NCBI GenBank assembly: GCA_949357655.1
Contig: CASHTG010000021.1
Location: 620,001 to 684,000, forward strand
DNA length: 64,000 bases
Direction: 5' to 3'
Origin: Parascedosporium putredinis
Lineage: Eukaryota > Ascomycota > Sordariomycetes > Microascales > Microascaceae
Under the pieces are notes generated by a model. That model saw only the letters and a program-made list of their open reading frames with translations. It was not told where the DNA came from and made no database searches. Numbering within the stretch: position 1 is the stretch's first letter; the number at the start of each line of letters is the position of its first letter. Position numbers and translations under genes: made by a program. Of this stretch, positions 39,037 through 50,102 are shown one piece after another.

Positions 39037-39043
39037 TGACTCA
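39037..39043 (+). promoter_or_regulatory. Candidate Gcn4/CPC1 site upstream of homocitrate synthase
   Basis: A perfect TGACTCA lies about 350 bases upstream of the lysine-pathway gene. Gcn4/CPC1-type general amino-acid control is known to induce lysine biosynthetic genes in fungi. A second copy lies 67 bases downstream. Confidence 0.45.
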
Positions 39044-39103
39044 TAGTGGGAACCTCCTGCTAACGGGCCTTGCCACTACAGATTTTTAATGTACCTTATA
39101 CAC

Positions 39104-39110
39104 TGACTCA
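39104..39110 (+). promoter_or_regulatory. Second candidate Gcn4/CPC1 site upstream of homocitrate synthase
   Basis: Another perfect TGACTCA, in the same orientation, lies about 284 bases upstream of the ATG and just upstream of the T18 tract, which could keep it nucleosome-free. Paired sites this close are less easily explained by chance than single ones. Confidence 0.5.
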
Positions 39111-39393
39111 CACTTAGCCAATTGCTTCGAGCATGTCTTTTTTTTTTTTTTTTTTGCTCTTCTTTCCAATCCACCGACTGTTTAAATACTCTCCGTTCAG
39201 CGGAGCCCTTTTTCAAACCAACCCTTAGACTCTGACTCCAGTTTTTCAAATACCAAATCTTGCTCTTCAACCCCTCGCTTCCCCCAGACGAACCCAATCC
39301 CGTACTTCTAACATATACACGCTCCCCGAGATCCAGTTGTGGAATCCCTCTCGTTACCAGACCTCTACCGCATCACATAACACCGTCGCCATC

Positions 39394-41470
39394 ATGTGCG
39401 GAGGAGACGCGATCCCCAACGGTGCCAATGGCCATGCCAACGGCGAGACTGTTACCAATGGCCAGAACGGCACGACCAACGACCTATCCGGCCATAGCAG
39501 CCACCCCAAGCCTACTGTTCGTCTCTCTCCGGTTTCCCGGCTTTCCCAGCTTTCTTACCCCGCCTCCGAAGTTTCTATATTAACCAGCTCTGGTCTTTTC
39601 TTCTTTATAGGCCCCCGCCACCAACCCTTACGCACCTGTCCACGATGCGCTCTCTAACGTGGCCAGCTACAAGCTGATCGAGTCCACTCTTCGTGAGGGC
39701 GAGCAGTTTGCCAGCGCCTTCTTCGATACCGGTTCGTTTTCTTCCACTTCCCTCGGGTCCTCGGACCTCGATACCCAAGCATGAGGTAACGGTGGCTAAC
39801 GTATTGCGCAGAAACCAAGATTAAGATGTACGTCCGAGAGTGAATAACACTTTTTAAACTATACAAAATACTAACAACTGAGCAGTGCCAAGGCTCTCGA
39901 TGAGTTTGGCGTCGACTATATCGAGCTGACTTCGCCTGCGGCGTCCGAGCAGTCCCGCAAGGACTGCGAGGCTATCTGCAAGCTCGGTCTCAAGGCCAAG
40001 ATTCTCACTCGTGAGTTACATGCACCACAATCCATAATTTCCCTCTTCAAAACTAGCATTAGCTAACTGGGTTGCCCTCCTGTAGACGTCAGGTGCCACA
40101 TGGACGATGCTAGGCTCGCTGTCGAGACTGGTGTAGACGGACTGTAAGTCCCTTTTTCATTATCTCCTCGGAGAGGCCAAAAAAACAAAATGGAATCCCC
40201 TGCTAACTTGTGGGTAGCGATGTTGTCATTGGCACCTCGAGCATCCTCCGTGAGCACTCTCACGGAAAGGATATGGAGTACATCATCAAGACCGCCGTCG
40301 AGGTCATCAACTACGTCAAGTCCAAGGGCCTCGAGGTCCGTTTCAGCTCCGAAGACTCTTTCCGAAGCGATCTTGTCGATCTCCTCTACCTTTACAAGGC
40401 CGTCGATAAGGCCGGTGTACACCGCGTTGGTATCGCCGATACCGTCGGTTGCGCTACTCCCCGCCAGGTCTACGACCTCGTAAGGACCCTTCGCGGCGTT
40501 GTTTGTAAGACTTCATCCTATGAATCGTTAGTCTCTCTGCCGTTCGTACGAATTGCTAACAAAATTGGCCCCTAGCTTGCGATATCGAGACCCATTTCCA
40601 CAACGACACTGGCTGCTGCATTGCCAATGCCTACTGCGCTCTTGAGGCCGGTGCTACTCACGTCGACGTTTCCGTTCTCGGTATCGGTGAACGCAACGGT
40701 ATTACTGTAAGTTTACAAATGTTCACAGCATCTCGTTTCGTTTCGATACTAGGTTTGCTAACTTTCAACGCAGCCCCTCGGTGGTCTCCTTGCCCGCATG
40801 GCGGTCAGCGCCCCTGAGTACACCAAGAGCAAGTACAAGCTTCACATGATCAAGGAGGTAAGCCGGTCGAACCCCACCTAAATAATATCTTCGCAAATCC
40901 AAGTTCAATTTCTAACAGTGTGTCAAATAGATTGAGGATATGGTCGCCGAGGCTGTTGCTATCAACACCCCCTTCAACAACCCTATCACCGGTTTCTGCG
41001 CCTTCACCCACAAGGCCGGTATCCACGCCAAGGCCATTCTTAACAACCCCAGCACGTACGAGATTCTCGACCCTGCGGACTTCGGCCTGACCCGCTATGT
41101 CCACTTCGCGTCCCGTCTCACTGGCTGGAATGCCGTCAAGACCAGAGTAGCGCAGCTCGGTCTCGTCATGAACGACGAGCAGTGCAAGGAAGTGTATGTA
41201 TCCCCCACATCCGTGAATAAGCACCTCCGAAACCGCACCATTGATACTAATCATACTTTTTTGGGTAGAACCGCCAAGATCAAGGCTTTGGCTGACATCA
41301 GGCCTATCGCTATCGACGACGCCGATTCCATTATCCGAGGATACCATCTTCATCTTCAGGACCAGCACACGGTCCAGAAGACCACACCTGCCCTCGAGAA
41401 CATCGATGCCCCTGTAGATAGCACGGTGCTTTCTGCCGAGACCGCCGAGGCGCCGGTACCTGCCCAGTAA
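39394..41470 (+). CDS. LYS20/LYS21-type: Homocitrate synthase, first enzyme of the alpha-aminoadipate lysine pathway
   Basis: Condenses acetyl-CoA with 2-oxoglutarate to give homocitrate, the committed and lysine-inhibited step of fungal lysine synthesis. Ten exons: 39394-39516, 39611-39731, 39812-39827 (16 nt), 39886-40010, 40086-40143, 40218-40504, 40576-40706, 40774-40857, 40931-41193 and 41269-41470. They encode 469 residues with no frame break. The TIM-barrel signature STLREGEQ (about residues 66-73) and the metal-binding HxH in HFHNDTGC (H250, H252) are intact. GIGERNG and FTHKAGIHAKAI are also family hallmarks. The first 40 residues are Asn/Gly-rich and not conserved. An in-frame ATG at 39337 would extend the protein by 19 residues, but the start at 39394 has the better context (GCCATCATG). 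Two introns use the rarer GTTCGT donor. The gene converges on the DNAJC9-like gene. Confidence 0.97.
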
Positions 41471-41981
41471 ATTCGCTCACACATTGGGAGCTGGGGTTAC
41501 TGGCGTATCGAAAGCGTAGATCCCGCGAGAGGATCTCGAAATATATAATGACAAAAAGAGCATGTCCCAGGACGGACCGAGCGACGGGGAAAAGGGTGGA
41601 CCTCAAGGAGCACAAAAGTGAATCGTTCACGGGGAATCTTTTTCGGTTCTTTTTTTTTCCTTTTCTTTAATGTAGGATTAAAAGCAAACAAGTTTCCGGG
41701 GTTCTGTTTGCCCGTTGCAGCCACTGGCGCAACGGATTTTGGGATCCTGGGCGGGTTCGACAAGAGGGAATCTGCGACATGTAGCGGCGTTTTAATGCAT
41801 TGATGCTTTATACAGTTCCAAGAAAACTGATGAATATTCCGTTGTCCATTGCTCTTACATTTATTTATATCAAGTTCGTATCATATCTTGTACAAGGCTC
41901 GTAAACCCCCAAAAGCAAGAAAAAGGAAAAAAGGAAATCGAAGAAGACAGGGAAGAGACTGTTGCAAAGAAGGCAAGTGTG
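41471..41981. other. Convergent spacer
   Basis: This 0.5-kb spacer between the stop codons of two convergent genes contains no coding sequence I can support. Confidence 0.6.
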
Positions 41982-43095
41982 CTAGCGTTTGGATCTCCCC
42001 TCACCCTTTCCCTTCTTTAACCTTGCCGCGGCGGCTTGGAAAGCTTCCTCGGAAGGCTCCTCTTCAGCGCGCCTCTTCTTGCCCTTGGCAGGCTTGCTCG
42101 ACGCGCCATACTTGGCCTCGAGGTGGTCGAAAAAGCCCTCCCTCCTTTGCTGATTCCCCGGATGAGGGCGGCCAGCGCATCCTCGGAGCCCGCCTTGGCC
42201 CCCTTCTTCTTGGCCTTGGGCTTCGCGTCCTTGGCCTTCTTTGCCGCCTTGCCCTTTTTCCCGCCCCCTCATCGTCGTCGTCGCCCTCTTCCTCTCCCTC
42301 ATCCTCGTCGTCTCCACGGCCGCTCCCAAAGAGTTTATCGTGCACGCCGAGCTCCTTGGCGTACTCCTCGGCCTCGTTAGCCTCTGCCTTGGCGGCCTTG
42401 ACGCGGTCGGCCCTCTTCTTCTTGGACTCCTTGGTGTAGGCGGGGTAGGCGTCGACGTCGCCGGCGCGGATGGCGGCGTCGATGATTGTGCGAAAGCGGG
42501 CGTCGTCGGCGAGGACGTCGCTGAGCATGACGGAGGCGTAAACGCCGTCCATGTCGCCCTGGGCATCCTCGTAGGCGGCGAGGAGGTCGTCGCGCTCCTC
42601 GTCCGAGTTACGGTAGGTGCGGGCGAAGCGCTCGATGGCGTCGGGGGAGATTGCGTCGGCAAAGAGCTCGCGGTAGTAGGTGGACCAGTCGAAGCCCTCG
42701 GCGTCCACGATGGATTCGGCGGTGGAGCCGGTGGAGTCGTAGCGGTGGCGGCGGGCGGGGTCGGAGAGGATGGCGTAGGCGAAGGCGATGGATTGGAAGG
42801 ATTTGTGGGCTTGTTCTCGCTCTTCTTGGGGGACCTTGTCTGTTGGGGGGTGAGGACAATGATCAGGTTAGCCTTCATGTTTGTACTGGCGGGCCAGGTT
42901 GTGAGGGGAGGGGAGGGGGGAGAGGGGAGATGGTTAAACGACGGAGGTATTCGTACCAGGGTGGTTCTTCAAGGCCGCCTTGCGATAGGCGGACTTGACT
43001 TGGTCGGCTGTCGCATCGCGCTCCAGGCCGAGGACCTCGTAGGGATCGATGGTCGGGGGTTCCGTGTCGACGAGGTCTTCCGCTGGAGAAGACAT
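41982..43095 (-). CDS. J-domain co-chaperone, DNAJC9-like
   Basis: J-domain proteins stimulate the ATPase of Hsp70 partners. The animal relative DNAJC9 is also a histone H3-H4 chaperone. Exons 42957-43095 and 41982-42839 give about 332 residues. The J domain occupies about residues 18-85 (DPYEVLGLERDATADQVK, then YRKAAL). The catalytic HPD motif is split by the intron: HP and the first base of D are at the end of exon 1. The central part (GFDWSTYYRELF and YRNSDEERDDLLAAYE) matches the DNAJC9 subfamily rather than generic J proteins. The C-terminal third is Lys/Glu-rich and probably nuclear. Two single-base deficits interrupt it, at C5 42264-42268 and C4 42156-42159. It diverges from the deaminase gene. 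The subfamily assignment rests on reading, not on a search. Confidence 0.85.
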
Positions 43096-43519
43096 TGTGG
43101 ATGGAGAGGAGGGGGTAGAGGGATCAGCGACGTGTGAAGGGGGGAAAACGTCGTTGATGGAGAAGGGTGGGTGGTGGAAGGCGGAAATATTGGGTGGGAG
43201 ACGCGGTTGACTGACGAAGACGCGTTAATGAGGCTCTGGTCGTTATCGATAAGAATTGTGTCGGGGCCTTGCTTTTTCTTGGTGTGGAGGGGTTGATCTG
43301 CCCGCACCACGTCCAGAGCTCGGTCCACCCAATCCGTCATTCCTTGTAGCACAAAGCCATTGAACCGAACCAGGGCTCTTGAATAGCCATACTCTGGCTT
43401 CGGCTATCTCCAGGTTATCAATTGATCCATGGTTTCTCCTTCCAATTGAACTTCCTTAAGCACCCTCCTAACTTTCTCTTTCCTTTGTTCCTCTTACCCT
43501 TCCCCTTCTACAAGAAACC
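43096..43519. promoter_or_regulatory. Shared divergent promoter of the J-protein and deaminase genes
   Basis: Only 424 bases separate the two start codons, so the promoters must overlap. The part next to 43519 is pyrimidine-rich, which is typical of fungal 5' leaders. No TATA box is evident. Confidence 0.55.
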
Positions 43520-44040
43520 ATGCCCCCGTCTTCGAAAAGGGCGACCACAAGGCCGTGCTCGAACACGCGCTCAGCCTCGCCGCCCAGTCGCCGCCCAAAC
43601 CAACAAACTACCGCGTGGGTGCCGTGCTTCTAGACCTCGGTGCCAGCGGAGTCGGCGTCACCGAAACGGGGTACACGCTAGAGCTGGAGGGCAACACGCA
43701 CGCGGAGCAGTGCGCCCTCTCGAAGCTCGCGGCGAAGCTGGGGGTAGACGAGGGCGCGGGCCTGGCCGCGGCGATGGAGGGGCGGCCGCACGCGCTGTAC
43801 ACGACGATGGAGCCGTGCTCGTTCCGGATGAGCGGGAACAAGCCGTGCGTGGAGAGGGTGCTGGAGCACCGGGGGTGGATCAAGTCCGTGTACGTGGGCG
43901 TGGTGGAGCCCAAGGTGTTTGTGGAGGAGAATGATGGGAGGGCCAGGTTGGAGCGTGCGGGGATAGAGGTTGTTCATGTGCCGGGGTTGGAGGAGGAGAT
44001 ATTAAAGGTTGCCAAGGCAGGACATGTTGAGGGCAAATGA
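43520..44040 (+). CDS. Small CDA-fold deaminase, Rib2/RibD-like (DRAP deaminase-like)
   Basis: A zinc-dependent deaminase of the cytidine-deaminase fold. It has a single exon and about 173 residues. The zinc and proton-shuttle motif HAE is in GNTHAEQCAL, and the paired cysteines are in MEPCSFRMSGNKPCVERV. This spacing resembles the pyrimidine deaminase domain of riboflavin biosynthesis enzymes rather than dCMP deaminase. The N-terminus PPKPTNYRVGAVLLD and the C-terminal repeat of Val/Glu-rich strands agree with that. One single-base deficit in C5 43523-43527, right after the ATG, separates the start codon from the rest. Without it the protein seems to lack an ATG. The substrate is not proven: free-standing members of this group in fungi may act outside riboflavin synthesis. 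Confidence 0.83.
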
Positions 44041-45935
44041 AACCGTGCTAGTTGAGAGGGATCAATGGGAAGGTCCCTGGATGGCAACTGATGCTGATCG
44101 GAACCCTCTTGTGAAGCTAAAGGTGCTTGTCACGGCATGGATGAGATGGCCTTCTTCATGTGAGCGCCTGTATATGAGCGATTCTTTCTCTAGAGAGTGT
44201 TCGGAAGAAGTGGTGGATCTTGGAACCAGACCAAATTCCCCGAGCTCTTAGGGTTAGGTCATAAGCTCCCCGGCACCCGGCCGAATACAGAGGCACGACG
44301 AGCAAGAAGCTGGATAACACGAGCTGATCTCTTTGGTAGTCTCCCTCGTACCCGTAGATATGGCCGTACAAATGTACAGTCCCTAGCAAAGCGTCGATGA
44401 CCAGAAATTCCCTCTTGATGTTCTTCCGGTTGCAACCTGGAGCTAGTAGAAGTTGCCGTTTAGTTTCAACAGTAACATCACAACTCTGGAACCTTTGTTC
44501 CTTGTGCATGCTGGAGAGGAGAAAGTCACATTCAATGGATGGGAATACCGAGTGCTTTGTCAAGGGCGCATTTGTCAGGCTCAAATAGGACAGGGGGATT
44601 CGCCTTGTACCAGATTTGAGCTTCAGGTGCCCGTTGCCCGCCTATAATATCCTTCTGCCAACGTGCAGCATCTTCAATATGCAGTTGGGCCACCCCTGTT
44701 CAGCGATCCCGGTCAGCATCGTATCTGGGCACTCCGTCATCAAGGAAAATCTTCTCAGCGTAGATCTTGACTGACCTCGTCAAGCTGGTTCCAATCACTC
44801 ATACCGCGCATTCGCCCCTCCTTTCCGGGACCCGGTCGGCCGCGATTATGTTACTTGACATGCAATTGAAGATTTCTGGGCGGCTTGCATGTTCTATAAT
44901 GGAACGACAGAGACTCAAATGGTGAAAATAAAACGCCCATAGAACAGCCACCGGTTTAGAACATGACAGCACCAGTCTGGAGCTCCTCACTCTACCTCAC
45001 CCGTTCCTCAAGAAACATATCCAATGGAGGGTCCCGTATGTCCGTGGGAGCTTTCGCTGTCCCTTTGAGCGTCCACAAGAGAAGAGTCCTCCTTGCGGAG
45101 TAGGGCCATCAGCTGAGATGCCGTCCCGAGGATCAAGTCAAGTCGCACAATAAACCGATCGCGCCATGTTTAGATGCAATATTAGGCGGGAGGGGATTAT
45201 GGCGTTCCTCTCCCGCCCGAACCCGATCATCGGCTCTATATACCAAGGGCTTGGTATTAGCTCTCACCCCGGGAGGATTTATCCGACAATCACTCTTTCA
45301 AGTCGCGGGCGGAGAGCAGCGCGGCTCTTGACCTCACCAGAACCTCCTCCGACAGACTTTCTTGTCTAGTCAGTAAACTTCATCATGACAAAACAAAGAA
45401 TCATCGAAGATTGAGTGCTTCGAGGCTTAGGCCGGATTTGGATATGAGAGGGACCGCTTTGGACGCTGCAGTCGCTGGGAGCATTAAGAACGGAAACCCT
45501 CCGACTCCTTTTGGAAAATCACCAACGCCATGTGGCCGATGGTGCTACAAATACCCGGACGACGATTTTGGGGCCTTTAATATACGAGTCTCCGAGATGA
45601 GCATGCAATGCAACCTCTAGCGTTGCGCCGCAATATATCACCTCTGTTAATACATACACGTATCAATCGCAACAGCACGGTTTCCCAGCTTCCACAGCCT
45701 GCCTCCCCCCTGCCCTGTCCTCCCCGCGCGCGAGAATCCTGGGCGCCGAGAAGCGGATATATAGGATGGAGCAAGGCGCCCGCATTTACCTCTCTCGGGA
45801 AGCTTGTCTCGCTTTCTTTCTTGGACGAGGTTCGCCTGTACTCTCCACACTATAGCTCTGCTCTTTCCCGCTAGCAGCTTCTTCCTCCCGCAGACGCCTC
45901 TTGTTCCTCGTGTAAAACAAAACTACCGCGCAACA
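44041..45935. other. Intergenic region and GMC oxidoreductase promoter
   Basis: No gene is supportable here. The last 300 bases are pyrimidine-rich and contain a good TATA-box candidate, listed separately. Another TATATA lies near 45237. Confidence 0.55.
45757..45763 (+). promoter_or_regulatory. TATA-box candidate for the GMC oxidoreductase gene
   Basis: ATATATA lies 173 bases before the ATG, followed by a C/T-rich leader. A TATA box would fit a regulated, secreted enzyme, but no transcription start is known. Confidence 0.4.
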
Positions 45936-48400
45936 ATGGCTCCCCAGCGAGGCCCAACCCTTGGCCGCGCTCTCGTGGCGCTTCTGAGTCTCTCTGGCGC
46001 GTATGCTCGTAGTGCAAAATGCCAGCCTCGCGCTGTGGGCGACCCGCAGCTCCTTAACCCGGACGAGGTCGAAGACGAGTACGACTACATCATTGTCGGC
46101 GGCGGGACGGCGGGATTGACCGTCGCGGATCGTCTGACGGAGAGCGGGGAGTGTAAGCAGAATTGCGCCCTGTCCGTCGGAAGCGGAGGTCAACTCTCTT
46201 GTTTTCCTAACACGCCATCTTCTTAGATACCGTTCTGGTGATTGAGTGGGGTCCTACGGTAAGTGCGCTTATGAGAAAGGGGGGAAGGAACAGAGAAATT
46301 TCTTAGCTAACTTCTCTCTCCGATGCACAGATAACAGCACCTCGGTCAGGACCATTGCCGGCGGCGCAGGTGCCTTTGCGAACCAGAGCCACCTCTTCTC
46401 CTTCACCTCGGCCCCGCAGACCAACCTCAACAACCGTACCACGGCCGTCATCGGAGGTCTCATGCTCGGCGGCAGCTCCGGCGTCAACGGCCTCCAGGTC
46501 CACCGTGGCCACAAGGACGACTACAACCGCTGGGCCGGCTACTTTGGCGACGAGGAAGCCTGGGGCTGGGACGACCTCTTGCCCTACTTCAAAAGGCGTG
46601 GCGGTTCCATCCTCCCAACGAGGACACGGCCGAAGCGCTCGACATCAAGTATGATGAGAGCTACTGGGGCAACACTTCGGACGTTCACGCCTCCTTCCCT
46701 ACGTTCAACTGGCCGGGCTTGAGTAAGTGGCCCCCTCCTCATCCCCCTCTCTCTTCTTTTCGTCAAGTCCGTAGAAGAAAAAGAGAACCAAGCTCTAACT
46801 GATATCCCACACGTAAAGGACTCGAGATGGAAGCCTTTTCCGAGATCGAAGGTGTCGAGTTCCCTCCCGACTCCGGCGCCGGATCACCCGGCGTATACTG
46901 GTACCCCACGTCGGCCGACCCCAGCACAATGACCCGCTCCTTCTCCCGCACCGGCCACTTTGACGGAATCGCGCGCGAGAACTACAACGTGCTCACCGAC
47001 CACAGGGTCCTAAACGTGCTATTCGACGAGGACAGCGCCTCCGGGGTGAGGTACGTCGCCAAGGGAGCCAAGAACGACACCGACGCCCGGTCCGTCAGCG
47101 CCAGGAAGGAGGTCATTCTTGCGGCGGGCACGATCCACACGCCGCAGATTCTGCAAGGCAGCGGCATCGGGGCCGAGGCGCTGCTCGAGTCCGCGGGTAT
47201 CGAGCTCAAGGTCGATCTTCCCGGCGTCGGCTGGAATTTCCAGGACCATCCCCTGGGCGGGGTGCTTCCTTTGACGGTAAGCTGGAGGAATGGGGAATCT
47301 CCCCATGGCCGTACCTTGCACAATGCTTTCCAAAGTAGAAAAGAAAACCCTTGGATTCTGACGGATTGTCGTGTTAGTGAACGGTTTGCCCGTTTACCCG
47401 CTCCCCGGCGAGCTTCAAAGCAACGCCACCTTCCGCGAACTCGCCCAGGCCGAATTCGCCGAGTCTCTCTCCGGTAAGATGATAATACGCCGCCCCCCAC
47501 GCACACACATACCAAAAAGAAAACCCCCGTCATCCTAACCGTAGCGAACAGGACCCCTGACCATCGCCTCCGGAAACGCCGCCTGCTTCCTCCCCTCCCC
47601 GTCATCGCGCCCGAGGCATTCGAAGACATCGCATCCCGCTTCGAGGCGCAAGATCCCGCGGCGTACCTCCCCGCCGACAGCCCCGAGCCCATCGTCGCGG
47701 GCTACGCGGCGCAGCAAAAGGCCATGGCGGCAGCCATGCGCTCCCACGGCTCGGCCTACTACAACCTCTTCCTCCGCGGCGGGGGTCCGAGGGCGCCCTC
47801 GTGTACCTGCACCCGGCGTCCCGCGGGACCGTGTACGTCAACCCGGAGAACCCGTACTTTGCCGAGCCCGTGGTCGACTACCGCGCCATGAGCAACCCCG
47901 CCGACGTGGACATCGAGGTCGAGTTCGTCAAGTTTACCCGCCGGTACTGGACCGAGACCAGCCTGAGCGAGTACGGCCCCGTGGAGACGCGGCCGGGCGA
48001 GGACGTGCGCGAGGACGAGGACCTGAGGGCGTACGTGAGGGCCAACGTCAGCCCGTCTACTTTTCACCCCGTCGGCACGTCGGCCATGCTGCCGAGGGAG
48101 CTGGGTGGCGTCGTTGACCAGGCTTTGCTCGTGTACGGCGTGAGCAAGCTCAGCGTCGTGGATGCTAGTGTCATGCCTGACCTGCCGGGAGCCTATACGC
48201 AGCAGTCGGCGTTTGCCGTTGCCGAAAAGGTGAGCTTTTTCTTTTCTTTTCTTGTTTTCTTCTTCCTTTTCGTCTCTTTCCTTTGTGTGCCTTTTTGTCG
48301 CTTTACGCTGTTTGTCCTTGACCCATCACGACAATCGAAAGGCATGCTAACGATTTTGTGTTAAACGCAGGCGGCGGACTTGATCAAGGCGCGAGCTTAA
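45936..48400 (+). CDS. Secreted FAD-dependent GMC oxidoreductase
   Basis: A flavoenzyme of the glucose-methanol-choline family that oxidises an alcohol or sugar, often producing hydrogen peroxide. Seven exons, 45936-46152, 46227-46258, 46331-46722, 46819-47276, 47378-47473, 47552-48229 and 48371-48400, give about 635 residues. A signal peptide (to about residue 25) precedes the FAD-binding DYIIVGGGTAGLTVADRL. The GMC signature region is GGLMLGGSSGVNGLQVHRG. The second signature AAGTIHTPQILQGSGIG and the C-terminal STFHPVGTSAM with the catalytic His are present. The second catalytic position, usually His or Asn, reads Tyr in LPGAYTQQS. Five single-base deficits occur, at G4 46248-46251, A4 46591-46594, G4 47259-47262, C4 47592-47595 and G5 47781-47785. 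The exon 4-5 junction phase depends on the third. The substrate cannot be told from the sequence. Confidence 0.92.
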
Positions 48401-48877
48401 GCGTCGTGACGTTTAGGGTTAGGGGCCGATGTACAGGCATATTGAAATCTCAGAGGATAATCTATGTTGTCGACCGAGTCAAACAGGAAAACCTAGATTT
48501 AAGAAATTAGATGCTATACTTTATTCAAGCTTGGCCAGAAAACCGAAATTGAAATTCCGTCCTAAATTGCCTCCATCTTTTTCTACCGCAAAAGATTACA
48601 TCTCTATCAATGATTTTGGGGTAGGCGCAATGTGACTGTGAATCTCTCTTAGTCGATCCCCGCGGAACCTGAACGGCACTCCCGGATTTGGTTCAACGCG
48701 AGTGGAAGGGGCCACAGCGACCTGCAACTACTCGATGCAGGACATGTAATTTCCCGCATCGCTCTATTCTTTCACATTCCCAGATACAAATCAATTGAAA
48801 AGGAACCAAAAAGAATTCAAAAGTTAAATCCTCCCTAGATTGCCCGCGTGCCCGCGTGCCCGCTTGCCCCCTGCCCA
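48401..48877. other. Short intergenic region
   Basis: It holds the 3' flank of the GMC gene and the promoter of the following gene. I see no coding sequence. A short direct repeat of CCCGCGTG occurs at 48842-48858, just before the next start. Confidence 0.5.
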
Positions 48878-50102
48878 ATGCCCAAAACCATTCTCCTCAC
48901 CGGCGCCCCCCCACGCCGCCCTAGACTGGTCCACCCCGCTCCTCACCACCTTTTCCGTGCCCATCGCCTCGCTCGCCGATCCCGATCCCGGTCCCAGCTT
49001 CCGCTCCGGCTCCGAGTCCGGCTCCGACCCGGCGTCTCCTTCCTCTTCCACTTCCCCTCCTGCGGCCCGAAACCACCACGACGCCGCCACCCAAGCCTCC
49101 GCTCCCCTTCCCGCCTGGCGCTCCCTCGCCCTCCACAAAACCCGGTACCCCACGGGCCTAACCCAGCCCTCCTTCCTCTCCTTTCTTCACCCAGAGCCCC
49201 CACCCAACGCTCTCGCGACGCCCCCATAGAAGAAGAGGAAGAGCGTAGCTCCCCTCAACGCACAGAGACAGCCTTCTCCAAAGCCAATTCTACCAACACT
49301 CCCTCATCATACACGAGTCCCAGCCCGCCCCAGTCCCAACGTCCTCTTCTTCTTTCTCTCCCCCTTCTCCTCCACTTCCCACCTGCCCGCCGCCCCCAAC
49401 CCCAACCCCAACCAACCCCCACTCCACCACGCCCCCTCGACCTCCCCAACTACCCCCAACACCACCGACCTCTGCGCCCTCCCCCACCCCCGCCACCGTC
49501 TCCCTCCTCCTCGGCGTCCTCTCCACCTCCCTCAAAACCGTCCCCGCCCGCCGCGGCCCTTCGCCCCTTCTCCTCCTCCTCGAGGCCCTCGTCGGCGACG
49601 ACACCCGCTCCGCCTTCCGCCTCACCCTCTGGCTCGGCCCCTGTCCGTCCCCGCCGCCCCCGGATACCGCCGCTTTTCTCGCCCACTCCGCCCCGCGCTC
49701 CCTCTCCCTCCTCGCCCGCGACGCCGCCGCCCTCCGCCCCGGCGACGTCATTCTCGCCCACAACGTCGCCGTCGCTACTTTTCGCGGGCGTGTTTACGCT
49801 CAGAGCGTGGCCGCCGGGGTCGGTACGAGAATTCGCCTCTTGTATAGAGAAGAAGAGGACGACGATGACGACGACGACGACGACGAAGAGGAAGAAGGCG
49901 GGAGGGGAGAGGCTCAGCAGCGGGGAAGATGTCGAGTGGGGCATTACTCGTGGCAAGACATGGTGGTAGCCGGTCCGGTGCATGCCCAACTCGGGAAGAC
50001 GAGGAGGGTGCGGCGGTGGCTTGAGATCTCATCGGCCGCAAGCCCGAGGATGGCTCTGAAGACGACTCAGATGACGAGTTCCCAGACGATACACTAGAAT
50101 GA
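48878..50102 (+). CDS. Uncharacterised Pro-rich protein with OB-fold-like C-terminal domain
   Basis: I do not recognise a named family. No raw frame is right throughout. Following conserved-looking, non-repetitive sequence gives about 409 residues in one exon: MPKTILLTG, ALDWSTPLLTTFSVP, LHKTRYPTGLTQPSFLSFL, SQFYQHSLIIHES, then a Pro/Ser linker. The C-terminal domain follows, with FRLTLWLG, LRPGDVILAHNVAVATFRGRV and GTRIRLLYRE, then an Asp/Glu run, KTRRVRRW and an acidic tail ending at 50102. The alternating beta pattern with a central GDVI...FRGRVY resembles an OB fold of single-stranded DNA-binding or telomere/repair proteins; this is inference. Single-base deficits are needed at C5 49221-49225, C4 49251-49254 and near 50019-50024. 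C7 48906-48912 needs two more bases or one fewer. High G+C third positions and the lack of stops in the chosen path support real coding. Confidence 0.6.

Larger units (their letters stand above)
37271..39393. other. Divergent upstream region of STN1 and homocitrate synthase
   Basis: The two start codons are 2.1 kb apart. A 232-codon open frame at 38090-38788 has no ATG start and no domain, and I do not accept it as a gene. The segment near homocitrate synthase has a T18 tract at 39138-39155, a TTTAAATA element near 39181 and two TGACTCA heptamers, listed below. A C11-type tract near 38152-38163 is also present. Confidence 0.55.

Noticed and set aside
42241..43137. 298-codon Gly/Val-rich ORF on the plus strand
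   Set aside because: It is the antisense shadow of the J-protein gene, caused by high G+C at third positions.
48848..49969. 373-codon Pro/Arg/Ser-rich ORF
   Set aside because: It is one raw frame through a C-rich coding region. The protein-like features lie in a path through other frames, so this is mostly a shadow of the gene at 48878-50102.
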